From contig JAGTTD010000020.1 of the NCBI GenBank assembly GCA_018398585.1, forward strand, positions 22,416,350 through 22,480,349: 64,000 nucleotides of DNA, in the 5' to 3' direction. The DNA is from Simmondsia chinensis (lineage: Eukaryota; Streptophyta; Magnoliopsida; Caryophyllales; Simmondsiaceae). The first letter of the stretch is position 1; the number at the start of each line of letters is the position of its first letter. Below, piece by piece: positions 43,550-54,179 of this stretch. Made by a program: the position numbers and the translations under genes. Under the pieces are notes generated by a model. That model worked only from the letters and a program-made list of their open reading frames with translations, did not search any database and was not told the origin of the DNA.

Positions 43550-45750
43550 TTTTTTTCCCGATAATTATTGGCCAAGCCAAAGTACAACCAAGCAACTCGA
43601 GAAGACGAGGCCTTAGCCACCCCGTAAAACGGAAGTGGGTACAAGAAGAGACCAGAACAAATAATCAACAAACAGGCATCAAAAGAAAAACTGGGATCCC
43701 AAAAGAAGAAAAACTAGAAGAACAACACAGGAAACAGGATCAGGACTGAAGCCTCAACCAACAACCCATCCACCTCAATTAGCAAGCAAATCTGCCACCG
43801 TTGGTGGGTCGAAACCATCAAAGTTAAGACCTACTAATTTCCCCATCTCTATTGTCTGCTCTGCTTGCAAGATCATCCTATCATACTCTCTTTCCGAGAT
43901 CTTATCATATTAATTCCCTCCATTCCGTTTTTCTTCTTCTTCCTGGCTATCTTTGACGAATTTCCCCATTTTGCCTCATTCCTCTTTTTCCTCTTGCTGG
44001 AGATCTTGGTTGTTTTCAGCGTGCTATTTGTAGGCGACATATCTTTCAGAAATTCTTGAAGCTCCTGCTTTTCATTCTCTTTCTCCTTGTGCTTCAACGC
44101 TTCCCTCTCCCTTTTGTCAGCATTCCTTTTCCTTTTTTCATCCCCACTTCACTAGGTCTTTCAATACAAGGCTCTGAACCTCTCAAAGTAGAAGGCTCAA
44201 AACTTGGAGGGAACACAGGCCCCGAGGACCCAGAATCATCTTCACTGGCGGGGTCTTAAGTTACATTCTCAAGCTGCGGAGATTGAGCATGAGGCTGAGC
44301 TAAACTAGCTATCTCACTCTCCACTCACTGAAGCAAAGGAGGTAGATGTTGGTTACCACGCACTTCCTGAACTACAATATGATCATCTCGCTGTGAAGAC
44401 GGATGGGGAAGAGAAGCATGTGGCCAGCTGCATTCCAAAGACCACCTACCGACATATTGACCTTCAATATGGAAAGCATGCTGACCCTGCGATAGCTCGA
44501 CTATACGTACTTCCTCATACACTGGTCTAATAGTGCCCTCGTCAGCCATCCTATGAACAGGGGAATGATGAGCCACTGCGGTATTGCGCGCTAGGGTGGT
44601 ACACTGTTGTTCCTGGTACGGATTCATTGCCGAAGAGGTCTGTTCTCTTGCTAATCTGGCCGATGCTGCCAAAGCAACAACACTGGGAGAGTAATTTGAA
44701 ATCAGCTTTGTGCTACCCTCTTTGACCAGGACCAATCGGGTCACCCCACTAAAATGGACTTGTACCATTCGATGAATAAATGATGGGGAACATGTGTCAA
44801 TGAGGATTCTGGCTGCATCAATGCATCACATGGCAGAAATCATCGAGTCTACCCTGACTAACTTCCCCAATAATCTTGCGAGATCAGAAAAGCAGTCCAT
44901 AGTCTAGCATTGGACAGGCAATCCAAAAATCTCGATCCATACTCTTCTGTTAATTGATCCAAAGATCTTACTAGAGTATTTAGAAACCCTGCTGAATTTC
45001 CTAAGAAGAATCTCACGACGAGGGCCGAGGTAGGACTCCAAAGTCTCAGCAGAATCACAAGCCAGGACAAAAGTATTGGTGTTTAACCCTTTAGGGGTTA
45101 AACTGTGGAGATCGTTCTCCATGATAAATGTAAGAATATTATCCAAACTCACCTCATCCTACGTGTGCGCAATTATAGAGGGTCGGAACCAGTCCTCCAC
45201 ATTCTTGTTGGTGTTGGAAACCACAATCATTGGTATGTCAGAACCTGCATAACCTCTTATCTGAGTAGGAAGGGTCATCCTGATCATGTGTGCCAATAGT
45301 AGCTCTGGTCTATTGGAAGACCCTTGAACGATGCTGGCTCCTGGCTAATGACTCAGTTGATCTTCTTGATGGGTTAGCCCATTCAACCCCAAGCTTGGCA
45401 TCTACCACCCATTTACCATTCGTAAATGAAATTGCTCTAGCAGCTTCCCTCGGGTTATGATACCGAACAAACCCATATGAGGGGCTAGACCTTAGCCTCC
45501 TCTTGGCAGGAACAAAAGCATCTTAAATTGACCTGAAATCACGGAAGACATACTTGAGCCAAGAGTTTGTTGTTCTCTTAGGTAAGCCATCAACAAATAT
45601 GGACACCATTTCCCCGGGTATTGGCATTAGTGTTTGGAACGTGTTGTGGAATTTGGTGTTTGGATTGGGTAGTGGAAATTGGTGTTTGGAGATGATGGGT
45701 GGTGGAATTTGGTGTTTGGAGATGATGGGAGCTGGTGATGGGTGATGGAA
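43550..45750 (-). mobile_element. LINE B2: complete ORF1-only LINE inserted in copia RNase H
   Basis: Perfect 13-bp target duplication TTTGTTTTGTGAT (43537-43549, 45751-45763). The 3' end on the minus strand is AATAATTATCGGG then A's. The 5' UTR (45750-45610) has about three ~30-bp tandem units of 'ttggtgtttggagatgatgg' type (plus-strand view). Length 2.2 kb, with ORF1 only. Confidence 0.9.
43775..45609 (-). pseudogene. LINE ORF1 (RRM + DUF4283-like), family B, near complete but stopped
   Basis: The ATG at 45609 opens an RRM: MVSIFVDGLPKRTTNSW (RNP2-like IFVDGLP), a stop near 45525, then SPSYGFVRYHNPREAARA (RNP1-like YGFVRYHN). DUF4283-like sequence follows at ~45150-44640: DSAETLESYLGPRREILL, INRRVWIEIFGLPVQC and MVQVHFSGVTRLVLVKEGS. 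A region with GQYVGRWSLECSW comes next (~44450), then a Lys/Arg-rich segment (44097-43873), and it ends ..DLLAN at 43775. Several stops and shifts occur in 44770-45070 and around 44290. Like family A it lacks a visible CCHC knuckle. The 5' UTR precedes the ATG by ~140 bp. Confidence 0.8.
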
Positions 45751-46000
45751 TTTGTTTTGTGATAACTAAGCAGCTCTACACATTATATCTAATCCTTTTT
45801 TCACGAAAGGACGAAGCACATTGAGTTAGATTGCCACTTTGTCCATGAGAAGCTCTTGGCTAAAGAAATTGTCACTTTATTTGTTCGTTTAACCGATCAG
45901 GTGGCGGATGTCTTCAAAAAAGCCTTGGGGGGTTCAAGTTTTGGAACTCTTATTCGCAAGTTGGGCATTGTTAATCTCCATGCTCCAACTTGAGGGGGAG

Positions 46001-46286
46001 TATTGAATAGTCTTTTAGTATTTTTAGTAGATGTATTTATGTAGCTTTGTCTAGGTATAGAATATTCCAAGAATCTTTGTAATATATTAATTTCTTTTGA
46101 TTTCCTCCTTGAATCAGGCCAAATCTTGGTGAGTAGGGCAGGAAAATATTTAGCTTTATTTTTGAAATTTCTTCTTGTAAGGTTTTGTTTTTGCCTATAA
46201 GTAGGCTTGTAAGATTGATTCTATTCATTCAAATAAAATGCTAATAATTTTCTTCGTAAACTTGAGTCATTTTTTATTATCCAACA
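46001..46286 (+). repeat. 3' LTR
   Basis: It begins TATTGAATAGTC (first TG mutated to TA) directly after the polypurine tract TTGAGGGGGAG and ends ATCCAACA. It is ~30 bp shorter than the 5' LTR through internal deletions. Confidence 0.85.
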
Positions 46287-46539
46287 TATAATAACTAAAG
46301 ATCGAGTATAATGATTATATCCATAGAAAATAGGGATAAAAGGTAAAAAAACAAAAGACCAAAAATTTTATAATCATATAAGATTTATCACTTTGCAAGA
46401 AACCAAACACATTCTTTTTACTTGCCCCAAAATTGAGATCAAACCTCATTACATTTGATTCTAATATACAATTTATCTCTACCTAAAATATTGATCCTAA
46501 TTCATTTAACTATATAATACCCAAAAAAAAATAAAAATT
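46287..46539. other. AT-rich, no feature recognised
   Basis: No coding or repeat signal recognised. Confidence 0.4.
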
Positions 46540-46782
46540 AATTTTCTAGATTAATTTTCTCCAGCCTGATCCTGGCACTCCTCATTTTATTTTCAGTGTC
46601 TATAGTTTTTTAGTGTCTGTTGGCCTTGTATTTCATTTTGTATTCATGTTTTCTCGGTTTTGGTCTATTGTGTGTGCTTGTCCTTTTTTGATTCCTATTT
46701 CCTTACGGGTGTCCTAGGCCTCACTTTAGTCGAGTGGACTGTTCTGTATCACAAACTTATTGCTAATTATCGAGGAAAAAAA
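46540..46782 (+). mobile_element. 5'-truncated LINE 3' end
   Basis: T/G-rich 3' UTR-like sequence ending TTGCTAATTATCGAGG plus A's (46762-46785), near-identical in its last bases to LINE B1. No ORF. Confidence 0.6.
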
Positions 46783-46785
46783 AAT

Positions 46786-47319
46786 TGAAAAAATGGAATG
46801 TTATTCTTCCATCATCACTATCAACAACTGTTCTACCTGTACAAGCCACTAGGCTATCCTCAATTGTCACCTAACCCAATTTGTCTACTTGTCCAACTAT
46901 TTGTGGCTCTAATCCTAATCCAATCATTATTGTCCACTTAACGGATCCCAGAATAAAATAATTTGTTAATAAGAAACGACCGGTTGGCATTACGATATCA
47001 GAAGAAGAGACGATTTGTAGCATTGTCTAAGCAAGCGTTGGTTTTTCCCAGCCGTTTTTAGCCGTATGTTGATCGTTTGTATCTGATTTGGCATTCCTAA
47101 GACAGATTAACTGGCAATAAGTGTTTACATGGCACAAATGTCCGATCGTTATTGTCTCAAGATGTGAAGGAGAGAGTGAGTTGTAGTGTTGCTTTTGAAC
47201 AAGAAACGAACACATGGCACAGACACCCAAATGTTTTAATGGCACTGTTCTAAGGGGAGTCAGGGTTGCAACTAGCCTTACTCAAACAAGACGTCGAGTT
47301 GGAATAAAGAAGGCCTTAT
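46786..47319. other. Region downstream of the kinase gene
   Basis: It probably includes the kinase 3' UTR (minus strand). A 72-residue minus frame (47245-47027) has no domain. Confidence 0.4.
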
Positions 47320-49085
47320 TTAACAGTTATTAAAGTCTCTAACTGTAATCCAACATTCCTCATCCAAATCCCATCTCGCGAATCCAGATTTTGGCCCCAA
47401 TTCTCGAATCCTTTGCTCCAGTTCTAGTCTCGATCTCAACCAATCGCTCTCCTTGTCCATCCCTTCGAAGCTCGTCTTGTAATCATTGGTCTCGTCAACC
47501 GAATTCCAAACCACTTGATCCAATGTACTTGTAGGAGAATTAAAACCGACCAGTTCCAATTTCAATTCTACTGTTTGGTTTCGGTCACCACATTTTACCA
47601 AAAATGGGTGCTCCATTAATTCCCCAGCACTCCACCTCTCTTTCGGGTCTCTTCTTAGACACTTCCCCACGAAATCCCTTCCTTCCTCCGATAACCCACT
47701 TGGAATTTCTGGCAACTCGCCGGAATACGCAATTCTATAGAGCACCACCGTCGGATCACCACCAGAAACCGCCCCCCACGGCAGCCTTCCGGTGGCCATT
47801 TCAATAACGGTGCACCCTAGAGCCCAAATATCTGCCTTGGACCCCTGCTTCTCTCCCCTGGCAACCTATAACAGGAAAAATAAATTAATCGCGTGTTATG
47901 TATGTGATCAAATAGTCTCCTTTCCACCCGGAAAGGGTAAGGCTGCGTACATCAACCCCCCCCCCCCCCTCCCCCCCCCCCCCAGACCCTGCTTCCTGCG
48001 GCAGCCGCGAGGCGCTGGGACTGTTGTTGTTGTTATGTATGTGATCAAATAGTACTTAAGTAGTTTTATTTTAATGATAAGAGTTTTTTTTTTTGTGAAA
48101 GCCATCTAAATTTTAGATGCAGTTTTAAAAAAAAAAATTTAATATCTTAATTTTTTAATTTTACACCTAAATTTTTAAAAATTTTTTAATGTCACACCTT
48201 AATTTAATATAGATAACAACTGTCAGTTTCTTGCTAATGTGGCATTCCAAAAAAAAGAGAAAATAATTTTAAATATTTAGAACTGCATTTAATATGATTT
48301 TAAAATATCTTAAATATCTTAAAAATAGAAATATTTTAAAACATTTACATATTTAGAAATTAATTTATATATTTTAAAGAATACTTTTTTTAAATACTAT
48401 GTCAGCATATAATAAGGTTTGATATTAAAAAGTTTTAAAAAACTTAGACGTGATATTAAAAAATTAAAAATTTAGCTTATTTTTGAAACTGCACTTAAAA
48501 TTTAGGTGATTTTAATGAAAAAAAGAACCCAAATGATAATGTAGATACTTTCATTATCTACTAGCAGCACTTTCTGCTTTTAACTGTATCACAAACCTCT
48601 GGTGCCATGTACAACAGTGTCCCTGCCACTCCCTCCTCCGAACCCCACCGCGCGCATCCCAAATCAGCTATCTTCACCCCGCCGGGCCCCACAAGGATGT
48701 TCTTGGGCTTGATATCAGAATGTGCGATCCCAAGCGAGTGCAGATAAGTAAGACCCAATACAATCTGGCGCGCGTAGGACGCAACAACGCATTCTTTAAG
48801 GCCACCATCCCGCCGACAAATCTCCTGGGCGAGATCGCCCCCGGGGAGGTACTCAAGGAAGAGATTGAAGAAGAAATCATTGCCAAGTTTTGAAATTTCA
48901 TAGCCCATGTATGAAACTACTTGTGGGCATTGAATTTTTGACAAGAAAGTTTGTTCCTTCTGAAGGTGTTTCGAGTGGCGGAGGACGGCTGATTTGACAG
49001 CGATGATATTGCCGGAGTCGGTGGCAGCGGTGGAGACAACCGCAGTGGAGCCGTGGCCAATGATTGGGCCACGTGTCCAGCCCAT
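47320..49085 (-). CDS. MAPKKK-type Ser/Thr protein kinase (MAPKKK17/18-like), two exons
   Basis: Exon 1 is 49085-48597 (163 codons); exon 2 is 47865-47320 (181 codons plus TAA); total 344 residues. The intron (48596-47866) starts GTTTGT and ends TTATAG in phase 0. The kinase domain starts at once: Gly loop GHGSTAVV (10-17), Lys31 in AVKSA, Glu44 probable helix C, catalytic HSDIKPKN (Asp124, Asn129), DLG (141-143) in place of DFG, GTLLYMAPE to the exon junction, then VARGEKQGSKADIWALGCTV in exon 2. Kinase subdomains continue to about residue 240 (GRLPWG, GKCLRRDPKERWSAGELMEH), followed by a ~100-residue tail. Single-domain kinases of this size match plant MEKK-group MAPKKKs such as Arabidopsis MAPKKK17/18, which act above MKK3 in abscisic-acid and stress signalling; the function here is inferred from family. 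All key residues are present, apart from the Ser in HSD and Leu in DLG, so an active enzyme is plausible. Confidence 0.9.
47917..48031 (+). mobile_element. 5'-truncated Au-like SINE in the kinase intron
   Basis: It reads GGTAAGGCTGCGTACATCAA, a C tract (14 C, T, 13 C), AGACCCTGC...GGCGCTGGGACTG and a TTGTTGTTG tail. It is flanked by a ~20-bp duplication ending ATGTGATCAAATAGT (47895-47916 and 48032-48053). It shares its 3' domain with the 5S-headed SINEs but has no 5S head. Confidence 0.9.
48081..48531. mobile_element. M3-family MITE in the kinase intron
   Basis: Target duplication AATGATAA (48073-48080, 48532-48539). Inverted ends: TTTTTTGTGAAAGCCATC-TAAATTTTAG on the left against, inverted on the right, TTTTTTCATTAAAATCACC-TAAATTTTAAG. 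No coding sequence. Confidence 0.75.
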
Positions 49086-49171
49086 ATTGGTGGTGTTTGT
49101 GGGAGGTGAAGAGAAGAAAAAAGTGTTGGGTTTTGGTAATGTTAGTTTATGTGTTAAGTTGGTTATTGTAG

Positions 49172-49180
49172 TTTATATAG
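49172..49180 (-). promoter_or_regulatory. Probable TATA box of the kinase gene
   Basis: CTATATAAAC on the minus strand lies ~90 bp upstream of the ATG at 49085, a normal spacing for a short plant 5' UTR. Confidence 0.5.
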
Positions 49181-49189
49181 TGTGAATTC

Positions 49190-49410
49190 GTCAAGTAAAA
49201 AAAGGACTTCAATTTCAAGCGATTTATTTAAGCATTTAATAATCGGTTAATTCGTGTAAAACGTTGGCATTATAAAATATGTTTCTTTTCAAAGGGATGA
49301 CGTTATTATACGGGAGAAAATTGATATGATAAATCACTTTAACTAATGAATAAAGTATGTCGGTGAGAATAGCGCTTTATAACATTTGAGGATATTTTAA
49401 ATTAAACACA
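49190..49410. other. Upstream region of the kinase gene
   Basis: AT-rich. Promoter elements beyond the TATA box could not be assigned with confidence. Confidence 0.35.
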
Positions 49411-49413
49411 AAA

Positions 49414-49660
49414 AAAAAGAACATACCCAGTGCCTCAAGGGCTCCCGCTTACGCAGGGTCGGGGGGGGGGGGGGGGGGGGGATGTATCCAGCCTTCCCCC
49501 TTTAGGGTGTTAACCTAAAGAGAGGCTGTTTCCCAGTGCCCCCAACCTGAGGGTGAGGACTTCCCAGGAGGTCACCCATTTTGGTACTACTCTCGCCCAA
49601 GCACGCTTAACTTCGGAGTTCTAAAGAGATCCGGTGACGGCGTGTTGGTGCCCTCTTTGG
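49414..49660 (-). mobile_element. 5S-headed SINE, copy 3
   Basis: Target duplication TAAATTAAACACAAAA / TAAATTAAAAACAAAA (49398-49413, 49661-49676; one mismatch). The minus strand has 5S text (AACTCCGAAGTTAAGCGTGC, TTGGGCGAGAGTAGTACC, GACCTCCTGGGAAGTCCTC), then GGGAAACAGCCTCTCTTTAG, then the Au-like domain (AAGGCTGGATACATCC, a 21-base C tract at 49461-49481, GACCCTGCGTAAGCGGGAGC). The tail is short. Confidence 0.9.
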
Positions 49661-49679
49661 TAAATTAAAAACAAAACAT

Positions 49680-50545
49680 TGCCATTTTAGTGCAAATTGT
49701 GCCCACACGTTGCGTCTTGTTGTCCAAAAGAATAGAAGAATAATCACAACGTCAAACTTTTATTTTAGGTACCAAAACGACGTCGCCAAAGAGGATCCTA
49801 TTTATTATACGACCAAAATCTAAGATACTAAAAAGTTAAAAAACCGTCACCATTTTTTAACAAAATGGCATATTTTTAAAAAAATTAACAAATTGACATA
49901 ATCCAAAAAATATTTAAAAAAATAATACACTTTACTATTTATCAATCGTTGCACAAAGTTTCAAGGGGCATACAAACGTCTGCCACCATTGGGAATGTTG
50001 CATGCCCTTTCTAAGGTCGTCCAAAAATACCCAAATTTTTTGAAGTTTTATATCTTTAAAATTAATAAAATAATTGTTTAATTTAAAATAAATTTTATTA
50101 ATTTTGTACCTATAATAACATTACCATTTTTACCCTCCAGGGTCTGACTTAAGTGATAGGAGGTAAGTGAAAGGATAGAGTGTTGCATTAGGCTAAAAGA
50201 TTTAGAGTTCCATTATCTTCTTAAACCTCTCTTTTATGAATTCTCGACTTAATTAACTCCTATAATATATGCATCACCACATCAGTCAGAATTTATCAGA
50301 TAACTGGATTTTCCGTTAGAAAAATAACATTACCATTTTTTTTTGGCCCTTTTGTTAATGTAATTTTAACTTAAGTACATCAGAGAGCTTCGCTGCACTT
50401 TAAAGGACGGATAGAGACACGTGGCAGAAGAAGAGAGGAGTTGGACAGGTTGGAGTTACTTAATAAAGTTGGCACGTGCATACGTGGTGCTCTTACAATC
50501 ATAAGACTTCCATTGACTATTTTGCTTCATTTAATTAGGAAAATT
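49680..50545. other. No gene recognised
   Basis: Intergenic AT-rich sequence without recognised domains or repeats. Confidence 0.4.
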
Positions 50546-50549
50546 TATC

Positions 50550-51051
50550 GAGTTATTTATTTTTTAATACAGTAATATTTTTTTAAATAATAAAAAAGGA
50601 TCATATGACATTTTTAAATTTTTAAAAAATTTTATAAAATTTTGTTTTATTAATAAAAAAGGTCCCTATTTAACGTGATGATATTATTTTTCATCAATAG
50701 AGCTGACGTGTCAACTGTGTTTTAATTAATGCTACACTAAAATAATAAAAATACTCTTTAATATTCTTATTCTTACTCTATAAGGACACAAAATTTGATG
50801 TATTTTATTATACAGAAACTATTAGTTTTCGCTTAATTTGTTTAAAAGTATAATTATGAGTTTTTTTACTGTATCATTAGTAAAAAAATAGTTATCTCTT
50901 CGCTTCTGTCAACAAAAAATGACATTTACACACCAGAAGTAGATTTTTTATTAAAATAAAACAATTAAGGGCTTTGTAATTGATACGACAAAAAGGTCAG
51001 GGTTCTTTTTATTATTTTTAAAAATATAGGGTGCTAAATTATAAATAACTC
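50550..51051. mobile_element. M4-family MITE
   Basis: Inverted ends GAGTTATTTATTTTTTAATAC and, inverted at the right, GAGTTATTTATAATTTAGCAC. The body matches 51512-52048 and 30590-31195. Confidence 0.65.
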
Positions 51052-51195
51052 AAAATTATTTCTTAGGTATTAAATATTTGACCAAAAAAAAATTGAATAT
51101 TTATTATTTATGTATTATGACATTTTAATTTATACAATTAGGTATTCTAAAGTTTAATATTTATCATTTAGATACCCTATATTAGAATTTGATAA

Positions 51196-51339
51196 CATGC
51201 TCCTTAGGTAAGAAGTCCTCAGAAACAGCCTTCCTTTGAGGCAGCACCCTAAAAGGGAAAGGTTACATACATCCATCTCCCAGACCCTACGTATGCGAGA
51301 GCTCTTGCGGCACTGAAATTGTTGTTGTTCTTGTTATTG
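51196..51339 (+). mobile_element. 5S-headed SINE, copy 4, 5'-truncated
   Basis: Flanked by TATATTAGAATTTGATAA / TATATCAGAATTTGATAA (51178-51195, ~51340-51356). Only the last 5S bases (AAGTCCTC) remain, then GAAACAGCCTTCC, the Au-like domain (TACATACATCCATCTCCCAG, ACCCTACGTATGCGAGAGC) and a TTGTTGTTG tail. Confidence 0.85.
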
Positions 51340-51511
51340 TATATCAGAATTTGATAAATTTTTATAAAAATCTGTAATTGCATCCTATTTTACTTTCATT
51401 TAATTTTAGTTGTTTGGTTTGGTATATTGGGTGTTGGTGCAAGCAACTATATATGGTAGATTAGATGGATAATCAAACCTCACTTTGTAGGGTCCATGGT
51501 AATTTATTTGA

Positions 51512-52048
51512 GAATTATCTATATTTTAGTACCTCGATATTTTTAAAAATAATAAAAAAAATCTTGACCTTTTAAAATTATTAAAAAGACCCCTAAATTT
51601 TTGTCATATTAATACAAAAGCCTCTCTTCAACATGATGACATTATTTTTTGTCGATAGAACTGATGTATCAACGGTTTTTTCTATAATGCTATAGTAAAA
51701 AGACAAAAATACCCTTTAGTATCCTTATTATTGCTTTATAAGTACGAAATTTGTGATATTTTATTGTATAAAAACTATTTATTTTTCGTTTAATTTGTTA
51801 AAAATATGTTATCGAAGGGTATTTTTGTAATTTTACTATAACATTAATAAAAACACAGTTGTCATATTAGTTGTATCGATGGAAGATGACGCCATAACAC
51901 CGCAAAGGGATTTTGTTATTAATACGATAAAAACTTAGGGACCGTTTTATGAATAGGACAAAAACTTATGGGCATTTTTAATTATTCAAAAAGGTTATAG
52001 TCCTTTTTATTATTCCAAAAATATCGGATATTAAAATATAAATAATCC
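51512..52048. mobile_element. M4-family MITE
   Basis: Ends GAATTATCTATATTTTAGTACC and, inverted at the right, GGATTATTTATATTTTAATATCC. Contains GATGACATTATTTTTTGTCG and AATGCTATAGTAAAA segments shared with the other two copies. Confidence 0.65.
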
Positions 52049-53470
52049 TTATTTGTATTCTTTGTGTAAGAGAATAGATCCGAGAGCATGCTATATAGAG
52101 TTGCTAAGCTATTGTTATATAGAGAAGTGTGCATCAGAAAAAATACAGAATATTCTAGGGAATATTATAAAGAATCTTCCATAAACACAATATACATAAG
52201 AGTTTAATTTTAAATAGAATTAATTAATAGAGTAGTAGAGTATAAGTACTCAATTTGATTGCTTTGGTACTTTGGGACTTTGGTTGTGTGCATAGTTAGT
52301 AAAATATGGTACTATAATTAAAGGCAATTAAATACATTTGTACATTATTCGGCTTTATATATAAAAAAATTTGCTCAATAATTCATTGCTATATAAAAAA
52401 TTTATAAATAATGTCTATAACAACTTTTTCTCAAATAATTATAAAGTGAAAATGAACGTAATTTTATAAATTTTGACTTCTATTTCATTGTTTTACCTAC
52501 ATTATCGGCAATAAAAACTGTAATATATAGTAAAAAGTAATATACAAGTTAATAATTTAGAAGCTGAAGTGACAAATTTTATAAAATATGCAATATCGAT
52601 ATCTAGTTTAAGTTTAAGTATAGTTGATTTCAACTTTTTTTTCTTTTTATTTGGAAAATATACGAATACTTGTTATAATTGTTGAATGGCTAACATTAAA
52701 AACATGTATATTTTACCGTATATTTGACAATCATTCATAAACACCTTTTTTAAATGTAAAAATACGAATATGTTTACGTGTTTAATATGTAAATCATATG
52801 CGTATTTTACTAACTGTGGTTGTTGGTGCGTTGAACCACCAAATGCGTTTAATTTCAAGTATCCTTTTCAGTTTGTTATGTTATAAATATCCATAAAATA
52901 GGCATTGAACAAATTGTAACAAAAAATTTATAATTTATAATAGAGTTAATGCCTAAAATAATACTAAAATAAAAAATATTTCAAAAATTAACTCTGGAAA
53001 AAAAAATTTCACCAAATAACACATATGTTTTCTCTTGACAATTTTTAATTTTTAATTTTTTAAAAAAACCTAGAAGAGATAATTAATACACAGTTTTTAG
53101 TACATATGTACACTTACTTGCAGGTACGTCTATTTTTCATGAATTTATAATATTTTCTTAATATAATAAATTATTTAAATTAAATTATTAAATATTTATA
53201 TTAAATACCTAATACACAAATTTAATTTGAGTATTAAATAAATAATTTTATTTAATTTATGTATTGTAATAAAAAATATTATAAACTTTTAAAAATAAAA
53301 TATACATGTATTAAAAATCGTACACTAAAATTTTGTTTTCTTTAAAAAAAGTAAAAAGAAAAGGCAAAATGATGACATGGATGTTATTTGGAGAATTATT
53401 TTATGGGAGATGTCATTTTTGGTAATGCACTTTTTTCCTGTTATTCGGAACAACGACTCTTTATAACAAG
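52049..53470. other. AT-rich intergenic, no feature recognised
   Basis: Very AT-rich; only short frames without domains. Confidence 0.5.
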
Positions 53471-53472
53471 TT

Positions 53473-53818
53473 AACTCACCAAAGATCTCTGTACTTTTTT
53501 CATTTTGTTAATTTAGTCTGTGTATCTTTAATTTGCATCAATTTAGTTATTCTATAATTTATATTGTGTCGATTTGGTCCTTTTATAAATTCAAGTTAAG
53601 TTACTGATGTAATTTTTAATACTGTACTCACGTTACTTGCAAGTAACCAAATACATATCTACTAATTGACTCAATTTAACCCAATCATACGGAACCATTA
53701 AAAATCTCATTAACAACTTAACATAAACTTTAGTTTAAGGATTGAATAGACACAATTAAAAGTACAAATATTAAATTAACATAATATGCAAATTACAGAA
53801 ACATTTGGTGTAAATAAC
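53473..53818. mobile_element. M1-family MITE
   Basis: It begins CACCAAAGATCTCTGTACTT and ends GAAACATTTGGTGTAAATAA, inverted relative to each other, with the 'aatttag' and 'gcaagtaacc' M1 text inside. Confidence 0.6.
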
Positions 53819-53862
53819 CTTATTTTTATTATTTAATATTTTTTACTATATAATTAAATATA

Positions 53863-54114
53863 AAGGAAGGAAGGAACATATCTAGTACCCAATGGCTCAC
53901 GCCTACGCTGGGTCCAGGGGGGGGGGGGGGGGAGGATGTACGCAGCCTTCCCTCTTTAGGGTGCTAACCTAAAGAGAGGTTGTTTCCCAGTGCCCCCAAC
54001 CTGAGGGTGAGGACTTCCCAGGAGGTCACCCATCCTGGTGCTACTCTCGCCCAAGCACGCTTAATTTCAGAGTTCTAATGGGATCTGGTGACGGTGTGCT
54101 GGTTCCCTCTTTGG
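53863..54114 (-). mobile_element. 5S-headed SINE, copy 5
   Basis: Target duplication TAATTAAATATA (53851-53862, 54115-54126). The minus strand has AACTCTGAAATTAAGCGTGC, GGGCGAGAGTAGCACC and GACCTCCTGGGAAGTCCTC, then the AACAACCTCTCTTTAG-type body, then the Au-like domain with a 16-base C tract (53917-53932). It is closely similar to copy 3. Confidence 0.9.
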
Positions 54115-54179
54115 TAATTAAATATATAAATTGAATATCTAAATTAACTATGTAGATTATTTTAATGGTTTAATAATGC

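Larger units (their letters stand above)
40331..45998 (+). pseudogene. Copia gag-pol, heavily decayed
   Basis: Gag starts MADNNNNDNQM and reaches HPGLIFVQNILT at ~40470. Most of gag, including the zinc knuckle region, is then deleted compared with the copia at 54.2 kb. The protease reads WIVDIGATNHM (~40660), with Ile in place of the Ser of the usual DSG. GAG-pre-integrase lies at ~41050-41200, and the integrase core at 41220-41890 (VHSDNGQ; the usual NGVVERKH reads IGVVEQKH). RT is at ~42330-42900 and its active site reads YVND instead of YVDD (~42823). RNase H starts ~43140 (REYCDADWLGCPTT, AEAEYRSMA), is split by LINE B2, and resumes 45764-45998. Many stops and shifts. Confidence 0.85.
39545..46286 (+). 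mobile_element. Old full-length-bounded Ty1/copia element, interrupted by LINE B2
   Basis: 5' LTR 39545-39860, PBS at 39861, decayed gag-pol, LINE insertion 43550-45750, and 3' LTR 46001-46286. The LTRs differ by many substitutions and several indels, so the insertion is much older than the copia at 54.2 kb, to whose proteins it is related. No clear 5-bp target duplication (AGATA left, TATAA right). Confidence 0.85.

Noticed and set aside
49414..54114. Cassandra-type TRIM (5S sequence in LTRs)
   Set aside because: No paired LTRs, PBS or PPT. Each copy is single, flanked by its own target duplication and ends in a TTG- or A-rich tail, which fits a SINE.
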